Assembly: GCA_017405595.1 (NCBI GenBank)
Contig: JAFRAC010000024.1
Location: forward strand, 1 to 64,000
Direction of reading: 5' to 3'
Source of the DNA: Thermoguttaceae bacterium
GTDB lineage: Bacteria > Planctomycetota > Planctomycetia > Pirellulales > Thermoguttaceae
DNA length: 64,000 nucleotides
This document shows, piece after piece, positions 25,599 through 34,213 of the stretch (positions are counted from its first letter, which is position 1; the number at the start of each line of letters is the position of its first letter). The position numbers were made by a program, and so were the translations under genes. The notes beneath the pieces were generated by a model, which saw only the letters and a list, made by a program, of their open reading frames with translations, made no database searches and was not told the DNA's origin.

Positions 25599-26894
25599 TC
25601 AGAACGGCGCTCCGACCGATGTGCGGGGCGGGCCGGGGTTCGGGTTCCCCACGCTCGATTTGCGGCTCGACACATTGGAAGCGGCCGGCGTGGCGGTCTC
25701 TGCCGCAACGGCCGCGGCGGCGGGGGCCGGTGTTCCCGTGTAGGCGAGCTTGACCGCCGAGCCGCCCGTTCCGTCGGGAAGGGAAATTCCGCCGGCGGCG
25801 TTCTGCGCGGCGGCGGTATTGGCGGCATTCGGCGCGGGCGCGGCCGAACTCAGATCCGCCGGACCGGAGTTGAAGAGAGAGTCGGTTTCATCGGCCGATG
25901 CCGGCGGCGCACTCGGCACTGTTCCGGGATCGGACGCGGGCAACGCGCCGGGCGCCGGAGAATCGTACGAGGGGGCCTGGCCGGGAAGATCGTCAAGGGA
26001 CGAACCCGGCGTTTCGGGCGCGTTAAAGACCGGTTCGCCCGTGCCGGGGGCGGGAGGGGCCCCGTCCTGGGCGGGAACGCTGGTCCACGTATTCGCCGGA
26101 TCGTTCTGAACCGAAGAGGTGCGCGCGGCGTTGGTCACCGGTTCGGGCTGCGAGGCGAACGAGGGGGACGCCGTCGGAGCCGGCGGTGCGGCGGCCTGCG
26201 TGTTTTCGGCGGCCGGAGCGACGGTCGGCGCCGACTCTTTCCCTTCGAGCTGGGTGATTTTGTTGGTAATGTCCTGGTTCGCGGGGTTCAGGCGCGCGGC
26301 GGCGCGGAGCTGTTCGAGCGCTTCGGCGTTGTTGCCGAGCTTCTCTTCGACCAGACCCAGTTTATAGAAGGCGCGGTAATCGTTCGGCGCCCAGTCCTTG
26401 ATCTTGGTCAGGGCGTCGGCGGCTTCCTGATTCTTCCCCTGCGCTTCGAGCAGGTAGGCGATTTCGAGTTTCGGCTCGACCGCGGTCGGTTCTTTCTCTT
26501 CCCATTCCTGCAGAACTTTCAGCGCCTGTTTTTCATCTTTCCGCTGGTTCAGGACGGTTGCCAGCCCGCGGTAGCAGCAGACGGTCGTTTCGCGGGTCGG
26601 GTTTTTCTGGAGGCAGATCCGGTAGTTCGTCTCGGCCTGCGTCAGCAGCGAAGGGTCCTGATAGCGGAGCGCCTGCTGCTGATACGTCGAGGCGATATTG
26701 TAGTAGATTTCGGGGTCTTCCGGATTCAGCCGCGAAGCGGTCTGAAACGCGGTCAGCGCCTGGTCGTACTGTCCGTTGGCGTAGTAGTTGACCCCTTCGG
26801 TGTTATTGATCTTTCCCCCCCAGCTCGAGCAGCCGCCCGCCGCAAGAAGGAGGGCCAAAAGGAAAGTCAGCGTCGTTCGGATTCCGGTCGTCAT
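25599..26894 (-). CDS. TPR lipoprotein
   Basis: The protein has 431 residues starting MTTGIRTTLTF; the longer frame has no signal peptide at its start. The lipobox LAAGGC puts the lipid on Cys22. Five or so TPR units follow (GVNYYANGQYDQALTAFQTA; NIASTYQQQALRYQD; YKLGLVEEKLGNNAEALEQL), to about residue 220. The remaining 200 residues are a low-complexity Ala/Pro/Ser tail. It probably acts as a scaffold at the outer or inner membrane, similar to PilF/PilW-type or cell-wall-associated TPR lipoproteins; the exact role is not determinable. A TTGCGC/TATGAT promoter lies upstream. Confidence 0.75.
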   Translation of the reverse strand: MTTGIRTTLTFLLALLLAAGGCSSWGGKINNTEGVNYYANGQYDQALTAFQTASRLNPEDPEIYYNIASTYQQQALRYQDPSLLTQAETNYRICLQKNPTRETTVCCYRGLATVLNQRKDEKQALKVLQEWEEKEPTAVEPKLEIAYLLEAQGKNQEAADALTKIKDWAPNDYRAFYKLGLVEEKLGNNAEALEQLRAAARLNPANQDITNKITQLEGKESAPTVAPAAENTQAAAPPAPTASPSFASQPEPVTNAARTSSVQNDPANTWTSVPAQDGAPPAPGTGEPVFNAPETPGSSLDDLPGQAPSYDSPAPGALPASDPGTVPSAPPASADETDSLFNSGPADLSSAAPAPNAANTAAAQNAAGGISLPDGTGGSAVKLAYTGTPAPAAAAVAAETATPAASNVSSRKSSVGNPNPGPPRTSVGAPF

Positions 26895-26991
26895 AGGTTC
26901 ACTGGCAGTTCGATACTGGTCTGAAACTTCACACCATCCGGCGTTCCCCTCTTCCCCGTCCGCGGGGAAAAGAAGGAGAAAAATTCGGGGA

Positions 26992-27020
26992 ATCATAATA
27001 AAACCCCGCCCCCGGCGCAA
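26992..27020 (-). promoter_or_regulatory. Promoter of the TPR lipoprotein gene
   Basis: On the minus strand TTGCGC (27020-27015), a 17-base spacer and TATGAT (26997-26992) lie about 100 bases before the start at 26894. Confidence 0.55.
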
Positions 27021-27056
27021 GAGGAATTATCCCGCCCGCCCCGGCCGGGCAAAAAC

Positions 27057-27085
27057 TTGAAAAGAGAGGCTGATCCGATTAGAAT
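27057..27085 (+). promoter_or_regulatory. Promoter upstream of tsaD
   Basis: TTGAAA (27057-27062), a 17-base spacer and TAGAAT (27080-27085), followed by AAGGGG. The TAGAATAAGG core recurs at 51539 and 52325. The transcript would run through the palindromic element before reaching tsaD. Confidence 0.65.
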
Positions 27086-27133
27086 AAGGGGAGGGTTTCT
27101 GTAACCGGGCAGTCTCTCTGTTCGGTGCGCTGT

Positions 27134-27251
27134 AGGGAGCCCCGGTCTTCAGACCGGGGGGGACCCCAGCGCTTTCGGAAAGCTGAAACTCACATTCACT
27201 AAACCCCCACTCTTCAAGTGGGGGTATTCGGTTCGATACCCCCGGAAAGCT
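27134..27251 (+). mobile_element. Two-hairpin palindromic element, copy 1 (IS200/IS605-end-like)
   Basis: It starts AGGGAGCC. Hairpin 1 is CCCCGGTC-TTCA-GACCGGGG (27140-27159). A conserved linker (CTGAAAC, then CACATTCACTAA) leads to hairpin 2, CCCCCACT with AGTGGGGG (27204-27224). The G run can instead pair with ATACCCCC (27236-27243). A second copy is at 48429. Such paired hairpins resemble the ends of IS200/IS605-type elements and their small derivatives. No transposase is present. Confidence 0.65.
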
Positions 27252-27283
27252 CCACTACAGCCCACCACCCCCCCAAAAAAACC

Positions 27284-28309
27284 GTGGTTAAAATCCTCAC
27301 CATAGAATCGAGCTGCGACGAAACCGCCGCGGCGGTCATCGACGGCGATCTGAACGTCCTGGGGGCGGTTGTCGCCTCGCAGGAGAAGATTCACGAGCCG
27401 TACGGCGGCGTCGTGCCCGAAATCGCCTCCCGCGCCCACCTCGAACGGATTCTGCCGGTCATCGACGAAACGCTCCGCCGCGCCTCCGTCGGCCTGACCG
27501 ATCTGGACGCGGTCTCGGTGGTCAACACGCCGGGTCTGGCGGGTTCCCTTCTGGTCGGTCTGGCGGCGGCCAAGGCGCTGGCGCTCGCCGCGGGGCTGCC
27601 GCTGATCGCGGTCAACCACCTTCAGGCCCACGTCTACGCCTGCAAAGTGGCGTACGGCGTCGATCCGTTCCCCTGCGTCGGGCTGATCGTCAGCGGCGGG
27701 CATTCGAACCTCTACCGGTGCCTGACCCCGATCGACTTCGAGCCGCTCGGCACCACGATCGACGACGCGGCGGGGGAAGCGTTCGATAAGGTCGCCGCCA
27801 TGCTGGGACTCCCCTACCCCGGCGGCCCCTCGATCCAGAAAGCCGCCGAATTGGGGAACCCGAAAGCCTATCCATTCCCCCGCCCCCTTCTGAACGAGCC
27901 GGACCGGCTGGAATTCAGTTTCAGCGGACTCAAGACGGCGGTACGCTACAAAATCGCCGGGGCGGGGAAAGTCGACTGCGCTTCGGCCCCGATTTCGCCG
28001 CAGGAGCGCGCCGATCTGGCCGCCTCGTTCCAGGCGGCGGTCGTCGACTGCCTTGTCGGCAAGGCGATCCAGGCGCTCCGGCTCACCCGGCTCGATACCC
28101 TCTGCGTCGGGGGCGGGGTCGCCGCGAACAGCCATTTCCGCGGCGAAATCGAAAAAGCCGCCCGGAAAGAGGGGGTCCGCCTCTACATTGCCCCGCCGAA
28201 ACTCTGCACCGACAACGCCGTCATGGGGGGCGTGGCGATCGAACGGTTCCGTGCCGGCCTCTTTGAATCACTCGATCTTGACGTTTATCCCGGATTGGTC
28301 CGGAATTGA
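27284..28309 (+). CDS. tsaD: tRNA N6-adenosine threonylcarbamoyltransferase TsaD
   Basis: TsaD (341 residues) transfers threonylcarbamoyl from TC-AMP to A37 of ANN-decoding tRNAs, with TsaB and TsaE. The first residues (VVKILTIESSCDETAAAV) match the family N-terminus. The metal ligands H112 and H116 lie in NHLQAHVYA, and SGGHSNL and GTTIDDAAGEAFDKVA form the ASKHA nucleotide site. The GTG at 27284 gives normal length; an upstream GTG at 27218 lies within the palindromic element and adds a non-homologous tail. No good ribosome-binding site is visible before it. Confidence 0.95.
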   Translation: MVKILTIESSCDETAAAVIDGDLNVLGAVVASQEKIHEPYGGVVPEIASRAHLERILPVIDETLRRASVGLTDLDAVSVVNTPGLAGSLLVGLAAAKALALAAGLPLIAVNHLQAHVYACKVAYGVDPFPCVGLIVSGGHSNLYRCLTPIDFEPLGTTIDDAAGEAFDKVAAMLGLPYPGGPSIQKAAELGNPKAYPFPRPLLNEPDRLEFSFSGLKTAVRYKIAGAGKVDCASAPISPQERADLAASFQAAVVDCLVGKAIQALRLTRLDTLCVGGGVAANSHFRGEIEKAARKEGVRLYIAPPKLCTDNAVMGGVAIERFRAGLFESLDLDVYPGLVRN

Positions 28310-28347
28310 GGGGCGCCGCAGAATAATTCCGAAAAAAAAACAAAATC

Positions 28348-28381
28348 CCCCTCCAAAGTACTGGAATTTCGAAAGGAGGGG
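28348..28381 (+). terminator. Weak hairpin after tsaD
   Basis: CCCCTCC (28348-28354) can pair with GGAGGGG (28375-28381) around a 20-base loop. There is no T-run after it, so its role in termination is doubtful. Confidence 0.3.
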
Positions 28382-28521
28382 TGTTAAAATAGAAAAGCAG
28401 GTGATTGTGCTGAAACTTTGCCGGTTAGTCCATTTATGATGATGTCAGCCGACAAGAACGAAAAGCCGGTCTTTCAAAAGATTTTTCATTCACGCGAATT
28501 TAGATTTGAAGGAGTTTCTCA

Positions 28522-29997
28522 ATGAAAACGACACGTCGTGATTTCCTCAAATCCGCCACCGTCGCCGGTGCCGGGTTCATGGTTGGGGCGGGCAACGCGC
28601 ACAAGATCGCGCGCGCCAGCGCTCTGCAGTCGATCGCGGTCGCCAGTTTCGGCGTCGGCGGCAAAGGGGGCGGCGATGTTGCGAACGCGGCCGCTTACGG
28701 CAAGATCGTCGCGCTCTGCGATGTCGATAAAAACACCCTCGCCGGCCAGGCTTCGAACTATCCCGACGCGAAAACCTTCGCCGATTTCCGCGATGTTTTC
28801 GATCAGATGGGCGATAAATTCGACGCGATGACGTGCTCGACCCCGGACCACATGCACACCGCCATTTCGGCGATGGGCCTGAAAGCCAAGAAACACTGCT
28901 ACACACAGAAGCCGCTCACCCGTACGATCGGCGAAGCCCGCTATCTGGGGAACCTCGCCAAGGCCAACGGTGTCTGCACCCAGATGGGGAACCAGGGCAG
29001 CTCGCTGGATACCGTCCGCCGCGGCGCCGCCCAGGTGCGCGCCGGCGTTCTCGGCGAACTGAAAGAGGTCCATGTCTGGACGAACCGTCCGGTCTGGCCG
29101 CAGGGTCCGAACCGCGACATGACCCTCGAGAAGTTCAGCAAGCAGATCCGCGACGAAGATCCCGATATCGCCGAAGACGAAATCGCCGAAAAGCGCGAAC
29201 AGATCGCCAAAGCCCTCGAGACCCTCGACTGGAACCTCTGGCTCGGCACCGCGCCTTACCGCGAATACTGGCCGGGCGTCTACCACTCCTTCTCGTGGCG
29301 CGGCTGGTGGGATTTCGGTTCCGGCTCGCTCGGCGACATGGCCTGCCATACAGCCAACCTGCCCTACGCGGCGTGCGAACTGAAGAACCCGACCAGCGTG
29401 GTCGCCGAAAGCTCCGGCCACGACTTCAACAGCTTCCCGGCTTCCTCGCGCATCTGGTACGAGTTCCCCGCCACCGACTGGCGCGGTCCTCTTCCCTACA
29501 CGTGGTACGACACCAAACAGACCCCGCCGACCGAGCTCCTCGCGAAATACGGGATCGAGCCGACCAGCAGCGGCGCTCTGATCGTCGGCGAGAAGGGCGT
29601 TCTCTTCTCCCCGAACGACTACGGCGGGGACTACCGTCTTCTGGCCGAAGGCGGAGCCGAAATTCCCGAACTTCCGGGTGTTGAGTTCCGCGCCGCGCCC
29701 GAGTACGACGGCGACTTCGACCGCCGCAACCAGCTCGAATGGTTCACCGCCATGTGGGAAGGGAAACCGGAACTCTGCTGGGCGAACTTCACCGACCGCG
29801 GCGGTCCGCTCACCGAAACGATCCTTCTGGGGAACCTTGCGGTCTGGACCGCTCCCGAAGCGGGCAAACTGGGCGAAAAGATCGAATGGGACGCCGAAAA
29901 TCTCGTCGTCAAGAACCTCGATTCGCTCAAGACCCCGGGTGTCGCCGAACTGGTCCGTCCGAAGTATCAGCCCGGTTACGAAAACATCGAAATCTGA
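28522..29997 (+). CDS. Tat-exported Gfo/Idh/MocA-family oxidoreductase (twin 1)
   Basis: The protein has 491 residues with GAAGGAG 8 bases before the ATG. The N-terminus has a twin-arginine signal (TRRDFLKSATVAGAGF), so it is exported folded. A Rossmann NAD(P) domain follows (SIAVASFGVGGKGGGD), with the family sequence KKHCYTQKPLTRTIGEAR, which corresponds to the EKP motif with Gln for Glu. The C-terminal alpha/beta domain contains DFGSGSLGDMACH, the usual GDxxxH substrate and catalytic region. Planctomycetes have many such enzymes, linked to sugar and glycan oxidation. The neighbour at 30159 is a close paralogue. Substrate unknown. Confidence 0.88.
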   Translation: MKTTRRDFLKSATVAGAGFMVGAGNAHKIARASALQSIAVASFGVGGKGGGDVANAAAYGKIVALCDVDKNTLAGQASNYPDAKTFADFRDVFDQMGDKFDAMTCSTPDHMHTAISAMGLKAKKHCYTQKPLTRTIGEARYLGNLAKANGVCTQMGNQGSSLDTVRRGAAQVRAGVLGELKEVHVWTNRPVWPQGPNRDMTLEKFSKQIRDEDPDIAEDEIAEKREQIAKALETLDWNLWLGTAPYREYWPGVYHSFSWRGWWDFGSGSLGDMACHTANLPYAACELKNPTSVVAESSGHDFNSFPASSRIWYEFPATDWRGPLPYTWYDTKQTPPTELLAKYGIEPTSSGALIVGEKGVLFSPNDYGGDYRLLAEGGAEIPELPGVEFRAAPEYDGDFDRRNQLEWFTAMWEGKPELCWANFTDRGGPLTETILLGNLAVWTAPEAGKLGEKIEWDAENLVVKNLDSLKTPGVAELVRPKYQPGYENIEI

Positions 29998-30051
29998 GTT
30001 TAACCGGCCAGCCGCCAGCCCCGCGTCCTGAATTCAGGGCGCGGGTCCAAG

Positions 30052-30095
30052 AACGGGATCAAAGAGAGCGTGTTTCTCTTTGATTCCGTTTTGGC
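30052..30095 (+). terminator. Terminator between the Gfo/Idh twins
   Basis: A 16-bp stem with one G-T pair (arms 30052-30067 and 30075-30090, AACGGGATCAAAGAGA and its partner) is followed by TT. A GC hairpin with an EcoRI-like loop precedes it at about 30020-30045. Confidence 0.75.
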
Positions 30096-30158
30096 GTCGA
30101 AAAGCGGCCCATTCCATAACCCTCCACCACTTCATTTTTCGAACGAAGGAACACCTGT

Positions 30159-31631
30159 ATGACAAAATTCTCACGTCGTGATTTTCTGAAAGCGTCGACC
30201 GTTGCCGGCGCCGGTTACCTGGCCTTCAGCGGCAACCACAAGAAACAGCCCCGCGCCTCGGCGCTCCAGAGCGTCGCGGTCGCCGGCGTCGGTGTCGGCG
30301 GCAAAGGGAGCGGCGACATCCAGCAGGCGGGAATCTTCGGCAAGGTTGTCGCCATCTGCGATGTTGACCGCGGCACGCTCGAAAGCATGGGCGAAAATTT
30401 CCCCGACGCAAAACGCTACGTCGATTTCCGCGACCTGTTCGCCGAAATGGGCGATAAGTTCGACGCCCTCACCTGCTCGACCACCGACCACATGCACACC
30501 GTCATCACTGCGATGGGCCTGAAGGCGAAGAAGCACTGCTACACGCAGAAGCCGCTCACCCGTACGATCGGCGAAGCCCGCTATCTGGCGAACCTCGCCA
30601 AGGCCGCGGGCGTCTGCACCCAGATGGGGAACCAGGGGAGCACCGATGACAACCTGCGGAAGAACGCCGCGCAATACCGTGCGGGCATTCTGGGCGAAAT
30701 CAAAGAGGTTCACGTCATGACGAACCGCCCGATCTGGCCGCAGGGCCCGAACCGCGACATGACGCTCGAAAAGTTCAGCAAGCAGATCCGCGAAGAAGAC
30801 CCCGATATCGCCGAAGACGAAATCGCCGAAAAGAAGGCGCAGATCGAAGCCGCCCTTCAGAACGTCGAGTGGGATCTGTGGCTCGGTACCGCGCCGAAAC
30901 GCGAATACTGGCCCGGCCTGTACCACACGTTCGCCTGGCGCGGCTGGTGGGATTTCGGAACCGGCGCGCTCGGCGACATGGCGTGCCACAACGTCAACAT
31001 GATCTTCAAGGGCCTGGAGCTGAAAAACCCGACCAGCGTGGTCGCCACCAGCTCGGGGCACGACTACAACAGCTTCCCGGCCCAGTCGATCTCGAAGTTC
31101 GAGTTCCCCGCCAACGACTGGCGCGGCCCGCTCACCTTCTACTGGTACGACAGCAGCCAGACTCCGGCTCCGGAACTCGGCAAGAAATACGGGTTCGACT
31201 TTGAAGACGTGAACGGCACGTTCGTCATCGGCGAAAAGGGCGCGGGCTACAACGGCGTGTTCCACGCCGAAGGGGGCGCCGAAATTCCGCGGATTCCGGA
31301 AGACCAGACCGACTTCGTCATTGCGCCGACCGACGAAAAGGCCGCCGACAGCGACGCGCGCCACAAGCTCGAATGGTTCACCGCCATCTGGGAAGGGAAA
31401 CCGGAGATCTGCTGGTCGAACTTCCCGAATCACGCCGGCCCGCTCACCGAGACGATTCTTCTCGGAAACCTCGCGATCTGGGCCGCCGCCGAACCGGGCA
31501 AATGGGGCGAAAAGATCGAGTGGGACGCCGAAAATCTCATCGTGACGAACCTCGATTCGCTCAAGACCAAAGGTGTTGCCGACCTGGTCCGTCCGAAGTA
31601 TCAGCCGGGTTACGAGAACATCGAAATCTGA
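30159..31631 (+). CDS. Tat-exported Gfo/Idh/MocA-family oxidoreductase (twin 2)
   Basis: The protein has 490 residues with a twin-arginine signal (SRRDFLKASTVAGAGY). The order of motifs is the same as in twin 1: VAVAGVGVGGKGSGD, KKHCYTQKPLTRTIGEAR and DFGTGALGDMACH. The two proteins are similar over their full length, with the largest differences near residues 330-400. The intervening terminator suggests separate transcription and perhaps different sugar substrates. The NAD(P) would have to be bound before Tat export or carried tightly, as in glucose-fructose oxidoreductase. Confidence 0.88.
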   Translation: MTKFSRRDFLKASTVAGAGYLAFSGNHKKQPRASALQSVAVAGVGVGGKGSGDIQQAGIFGKVVAICDVDRGTLESMGENFPDAKRYVDFRDLFAEMGDKFDALTCSTTDHMHTVITAMGLKAKKHCYTQKPLTRTIGEARYLANLAKAAGVCTQMGNQGSTDDNLRKNAAQYRAGILGEIKEVHVMTNRPIWPQGPNRDMTLEKFSKQIREEDPDIAEDEIAEKKAQIEAALQNVEWDLWLGTAPKREYWPGLYHTFAWRGWWDFGTGALGDMACHNVNMIFKGLELKNPTSVVATSSGHDYNSFPAQSISKFEFPANDWRGPLTFYWYDSSQTPAPELGKKYGFDFEDVNGTFVIGEKGAGYNGVFHAEGGAEIPRIPEDQTDFVIAPTDEKAADSDARHKLEWFTAIWEGKPEICWSNFPNHAGPLTETILLGNLAIWAAAEPGKWGEKIEWDAENLIVTNLDSLKTKGVADLVRPKYQPGYENIEI

Positions 31632-31654
31632 GCCGTTCCGGCAAAATCCTGTAA

Positions 31655-31692
31655 GCGGCAGCGCGCGGAATTCCTTTCCGCCGCGCTGCCGC
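31655..31692 (+). terminator. GC-rich hairpin after Gfo/Idh twin 2
   Basis: GCGGCAGCGCG (31655-31665) pairs with CGCGCTGCCGC (31682-31692), extended inward by CGG/CCG with one bulge. Only a short T-run (GTTT) follows. Confidence 0.5.
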
Positions 31693-31789
31693 GTTTCCCG
31701 AACAGGCCGAAAGCGCGCCGCCGCGGATTTTCAGTCCCGGCCAGCGCGTTTTCGGCATTCCGTGTAAAACAAAGACAAGAAGTATTGCC

Positions 31790-32548
31790 ATGAAAAAGTA
31801 TTTCCACCTCCTGCTGTTTTCGTTCCTCTTCCTCTTTTCCGCCGCGCTTTCGGCCGGCGACGGCGCGCTTCCGCCCGCGTGCACCCCGAGCGACAATCTG
31901 GGCTCCGACTGGTGGAAGGAACGCCACGAAGCGAACAAGGAACGGATCGCTCAGGGAAACGTCGATCTGCTTCTGATCGGCGACTCGATCACCCACGGCT
32001 GGGACGGCGGCGGCAAACCGGTCTTCGACTACTATTACGGCGACCGGAATTGTGTGAATATGGGGTTCGGCGGCGACCAGACGGGAAACGTCCTCTGGCG
32101 GCTTAACGACGCGCCGATGGAAAAGATTCACCCGAAAGCGGCGATGCTTCTGATCGGGATCAACAACCTGTGGGTCGCCTGCAATCAGAATCCCGCCGAC
32201 ATTCCTCTCGGAATCAAGATGATCGTCGAAAAGCTCGAGAGCCTCTATCCCGACATCAAAATCCTGGTTCTCTTCACCTTTGTCGTCGGTCCCGAAGGGG
32301 AACAGCCGACCCGTTCGCGCGTCGCCCTTTCGAACGCGCTGGTTCTGGACATGCTCCGCGACGACCCGCACGTGATCATCAAGGACATCAACTACATCTG
32401 GCTCGACGAGGCGAACCGTGTTCCCGCCGAACTGATGGCCGACTTCGTCCATCCGACCGAACTGGGCTACAAGCGCTGGGGCGCGGCGGTCGAACCGGAA
32501 ATTTCGAAAATGCTCGGCGACACCCCGAAAGCGCCGATGGCCGAATAA
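31790..32548 (+). CDS. Exported SGNH/GDSL hydrolase (PAF-acetylhydrolase-like)
   Basis: The protein has 252 residues with a signal peptide (MKKYFHLLLFSFLFLFSAAL). SGNH blocks are clear: GDSITHGW with nucleophile Ser66, GFGGDQTGN (oxyanion Gly), GINNLW (Asn), and D218-F-V-H221-PTELGY (Asp/His of the triad). Such enzymes deacetylate polysaccharides or lipids; in this setting a carbohydrate esterase is likely. The following gene encodes a modular paralogue with the same catalytic domain. The ribosome-binding site is weak. Confidence 0.88.
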   Translation: MKKYFHLLLFSFLFLFSAALSAGDGALPPACTPSDNLGSDWWKERHEANKERIAQGNVDLLLIGDSITHGWDGGGKPVFDYYYGDRNCVNMGFGGDQTGNVLWRLNDAPMEKIHPKAAMLLIGINNLWVACNQNPADIPLGIKMIVEKLESLYPDIKILVLFTFVVGPEGEQPTRSRVALSNALVLDMLRDDPHVIIKDINYIWLDEANRVPAELMADFVHPTELGYKRWGAAVEPEISKMLGDTPKAPMAE

Positions 32549-32572
32549 CACACACCCGCTGGAGACCGCCGG

Positions 32573-34135
32573 ATGAACCGGATCCAAAAGCGTATCCTGC
32601 GCTTTGAAACACTGGAAGAGCGCCAGCTCCTGGCCGTCTGTGCCGGGCTGGATCCGGCCGCGTTCCCCGCGCCGCTCTCCTCCGCTGCGGCTCTCCCCCC
32701 CGGGCAGCAGATCGGCGATCTCTTTATCGCTTCGACGATCGACGCCGACGGCGACGGGTTCATCGGACCGGGGGAACTTGCGCTGATGAGCGCCGCCTGG
32801 TTCCAAGCCGACGGTTCCGAGAACTGGAACCCGGCATGCGACTATGACGGGGACGGGTTTATCGGTCCCGGGGATCTCGCGCTTCTCTCGTCGTCCTGGT
32901 TCAAGCCGAACGGGGAACTCCCCGAAAGCACGCTGTCGTATACACTCTACCCGAACAATACCGGCAACTGGATCATTCCCGGCGGCACGTTGGCAAACGT
33001 CTCGGCCGCCGGCGGGGTCCTGACCTTCGACACACACAGCGGCTCGGCGGAAGCGCTCTGCGGTTACAGCGGCTTTCCCGGTGATGTGCGCGTCAGCGCC
33101 GGCTTCAGAGCGGCCGAACCCGACGCCGCATTTCAGGCGGGAATCAAGCTGGCGGTTCAGGATTCGGGCGCGTGTTACTATGCCGAATTCCAAAATGGCT
33201 CGGTCTCTCTCTACTACGTCAGCGCGGGAGGGGCAAAAACCCTTCTCGCCTCGAAGAGTTTCCAGTTCGCTCCCGGTCACGACTCCGTCATCTGGGCACA
33301 GCGTTCCGGCAGCCGTCTCGCCTGCGGCATCGGTGATTGTGTCCTGCTCACCGTGACCAACACACGCCTTTCGGGCGGAGAGGTCGGATTCAATGCCGAC
33401 CAGGGTGTCTCTCAGTTCCGGAACATCTCGGTTCACACCGGTTCGGAACTGTACGACATTGCCCAAAAGACTCCTAACGCCTGCGTCCCGCAGGATTACA
33501 TGAATACCTCCTGGTGGCGGCAGCGGCACGAAGAGAACATCCGCCGCATCGAACAGGGGAACGTCGATATGATCATGGTCGGCGACTCGATCACACACCG
33601 CTGGGATACAACCGGCCAATCGGTTTTCAATTATTATTACGGCGACCGCAACTGCCTTAATATGGGGTTCGGCGGCGACCAGACGGGAAACGTACTCTGG
33701 CGGCTTAATGACGCGCCGATGGAGAAAATCCATCCGAAACTCGCGGTCGTTCTGATCGGGATCAACAATCTTTGGGAAGTGCTCAACGAAGATCCGGCCG
33801 ACGTTGCGCTCGGAACACAGAAGATCATTGAGAAGCTCGAAGACCTCTATCCCGACATTCAGATTCTGGTTCTGGACATTTTCCCGGTCGGACCGAACCT
33901 CAGCCAGAACATCAACACACGCTCGATGCAGACGAACGCCCGACTCGCCAAACTGCTGAAAGACGACCCGCACGTCACGCTCAAAAACATCAACGATATC
34001 TGGATCGACGCGAACGGGCGCGTCTCCTCAGAACTGCTGGGCGACAATGTTCATCCCACCGAGCTTGGCTACTGGCGCTGGGCCGCCGCCATCGAGCCGG
34101 AGATCGCCGCCATGCTCGGCGTAACACCAAAATAG
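32573..34135 (+). CDS. Modular SGNH hydrolase with dockerin and LEPR-like N-terminus
   Basis: The protein has 520 residues. The N-terminus has FETLEERQLLAV, the LEPR-XLL-like motif also seen in the gene at 1-584. Two dockerin type I repeats follow: DADGDGFIGPGELALMSAAW (from Asp57) and DYDGDGFIGPGDLALLSSSW (from Asp90), each with Ca-binding Asp residues. A lamin- or concanavalin-like beta domain occupies about 120-300. The SGNH domain has GDSITHRW (Ser339), GFGGDQTGN, GINN and D491-N-V-H494-PTELGY, nearly identical to the preceding gene. The dockerin suggests docking to a cohesin partner or anchoring at the surface; no cohesin was seen here. Confidence 0.85.
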   Translation: MNRIQKRILRFETLEERQLLAVCAGLDPAAFPAPLSSAAALPPGQQIGDLFIASTIDADGDGFIGPGELALMSAAWFQADGSENWNPACDYDGDGFIGPGDLALLSSSWFKPNGELPESTLSYTLYPNNTGNWIIPGGTLANVSAAGGVLTFDTHSGSAEALCGYSGFPGDVRVSAGFRAAEPDAAFQAGIKLAVQDSGACYYAEFQNGSVSLYYVSAGGAKTLLASKSFQFAPGHDSVIWAQRSGSRLACGIGDCVLLTVTNTRLSGGEVGFNADQGVSQFRNISVHTGSELYDIAQKTPNACVPQDYMNTSWWRQRHEENIRRIEQGNVDMIMVGDSITHRWDTTGQSVFNYYYGDRNCLNMGFGGDQTGNVLWRLNDAPMEKIHPKLAVVLIGINNLWEVLNEDPADVALGTQKIIEKLEDLYPDIQILVLDIFPVGPNLSQNINTRSMQTNARLAKLLKDDPHVTLKNINDIWIDANGRVSSELLGDNVHPTELGYWRWAAAIEPEIAAMLGVTPK

Positions 34136-34213
34136 GATCCGGAAACATGATAACCGGGAAGCATTCGCTTTCCATTTCGTTCACACACTAGAAGACTTAA
34201 GGATTCGCAGATA

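Larger units (their letters stand above)
26895..27283. other. Intergenic region with two promoters and a palindromic element
   Basis: In 389 bases it holds the minus-strand promoter of the TPR gene (26992-27020), the plus-strand promoter of tsaD (27057-27085) and one copy of the two-hairpin element (27134-27251). Confidence 0.7.

Noticed and set aside
27218..27283. N-terminal extension of TsaD from a GTG at 27218
   Set aside because: It reads through hairpin 2 of the palindromic element and has no match to TsaD; the 27284 GTG gives the normal family start.
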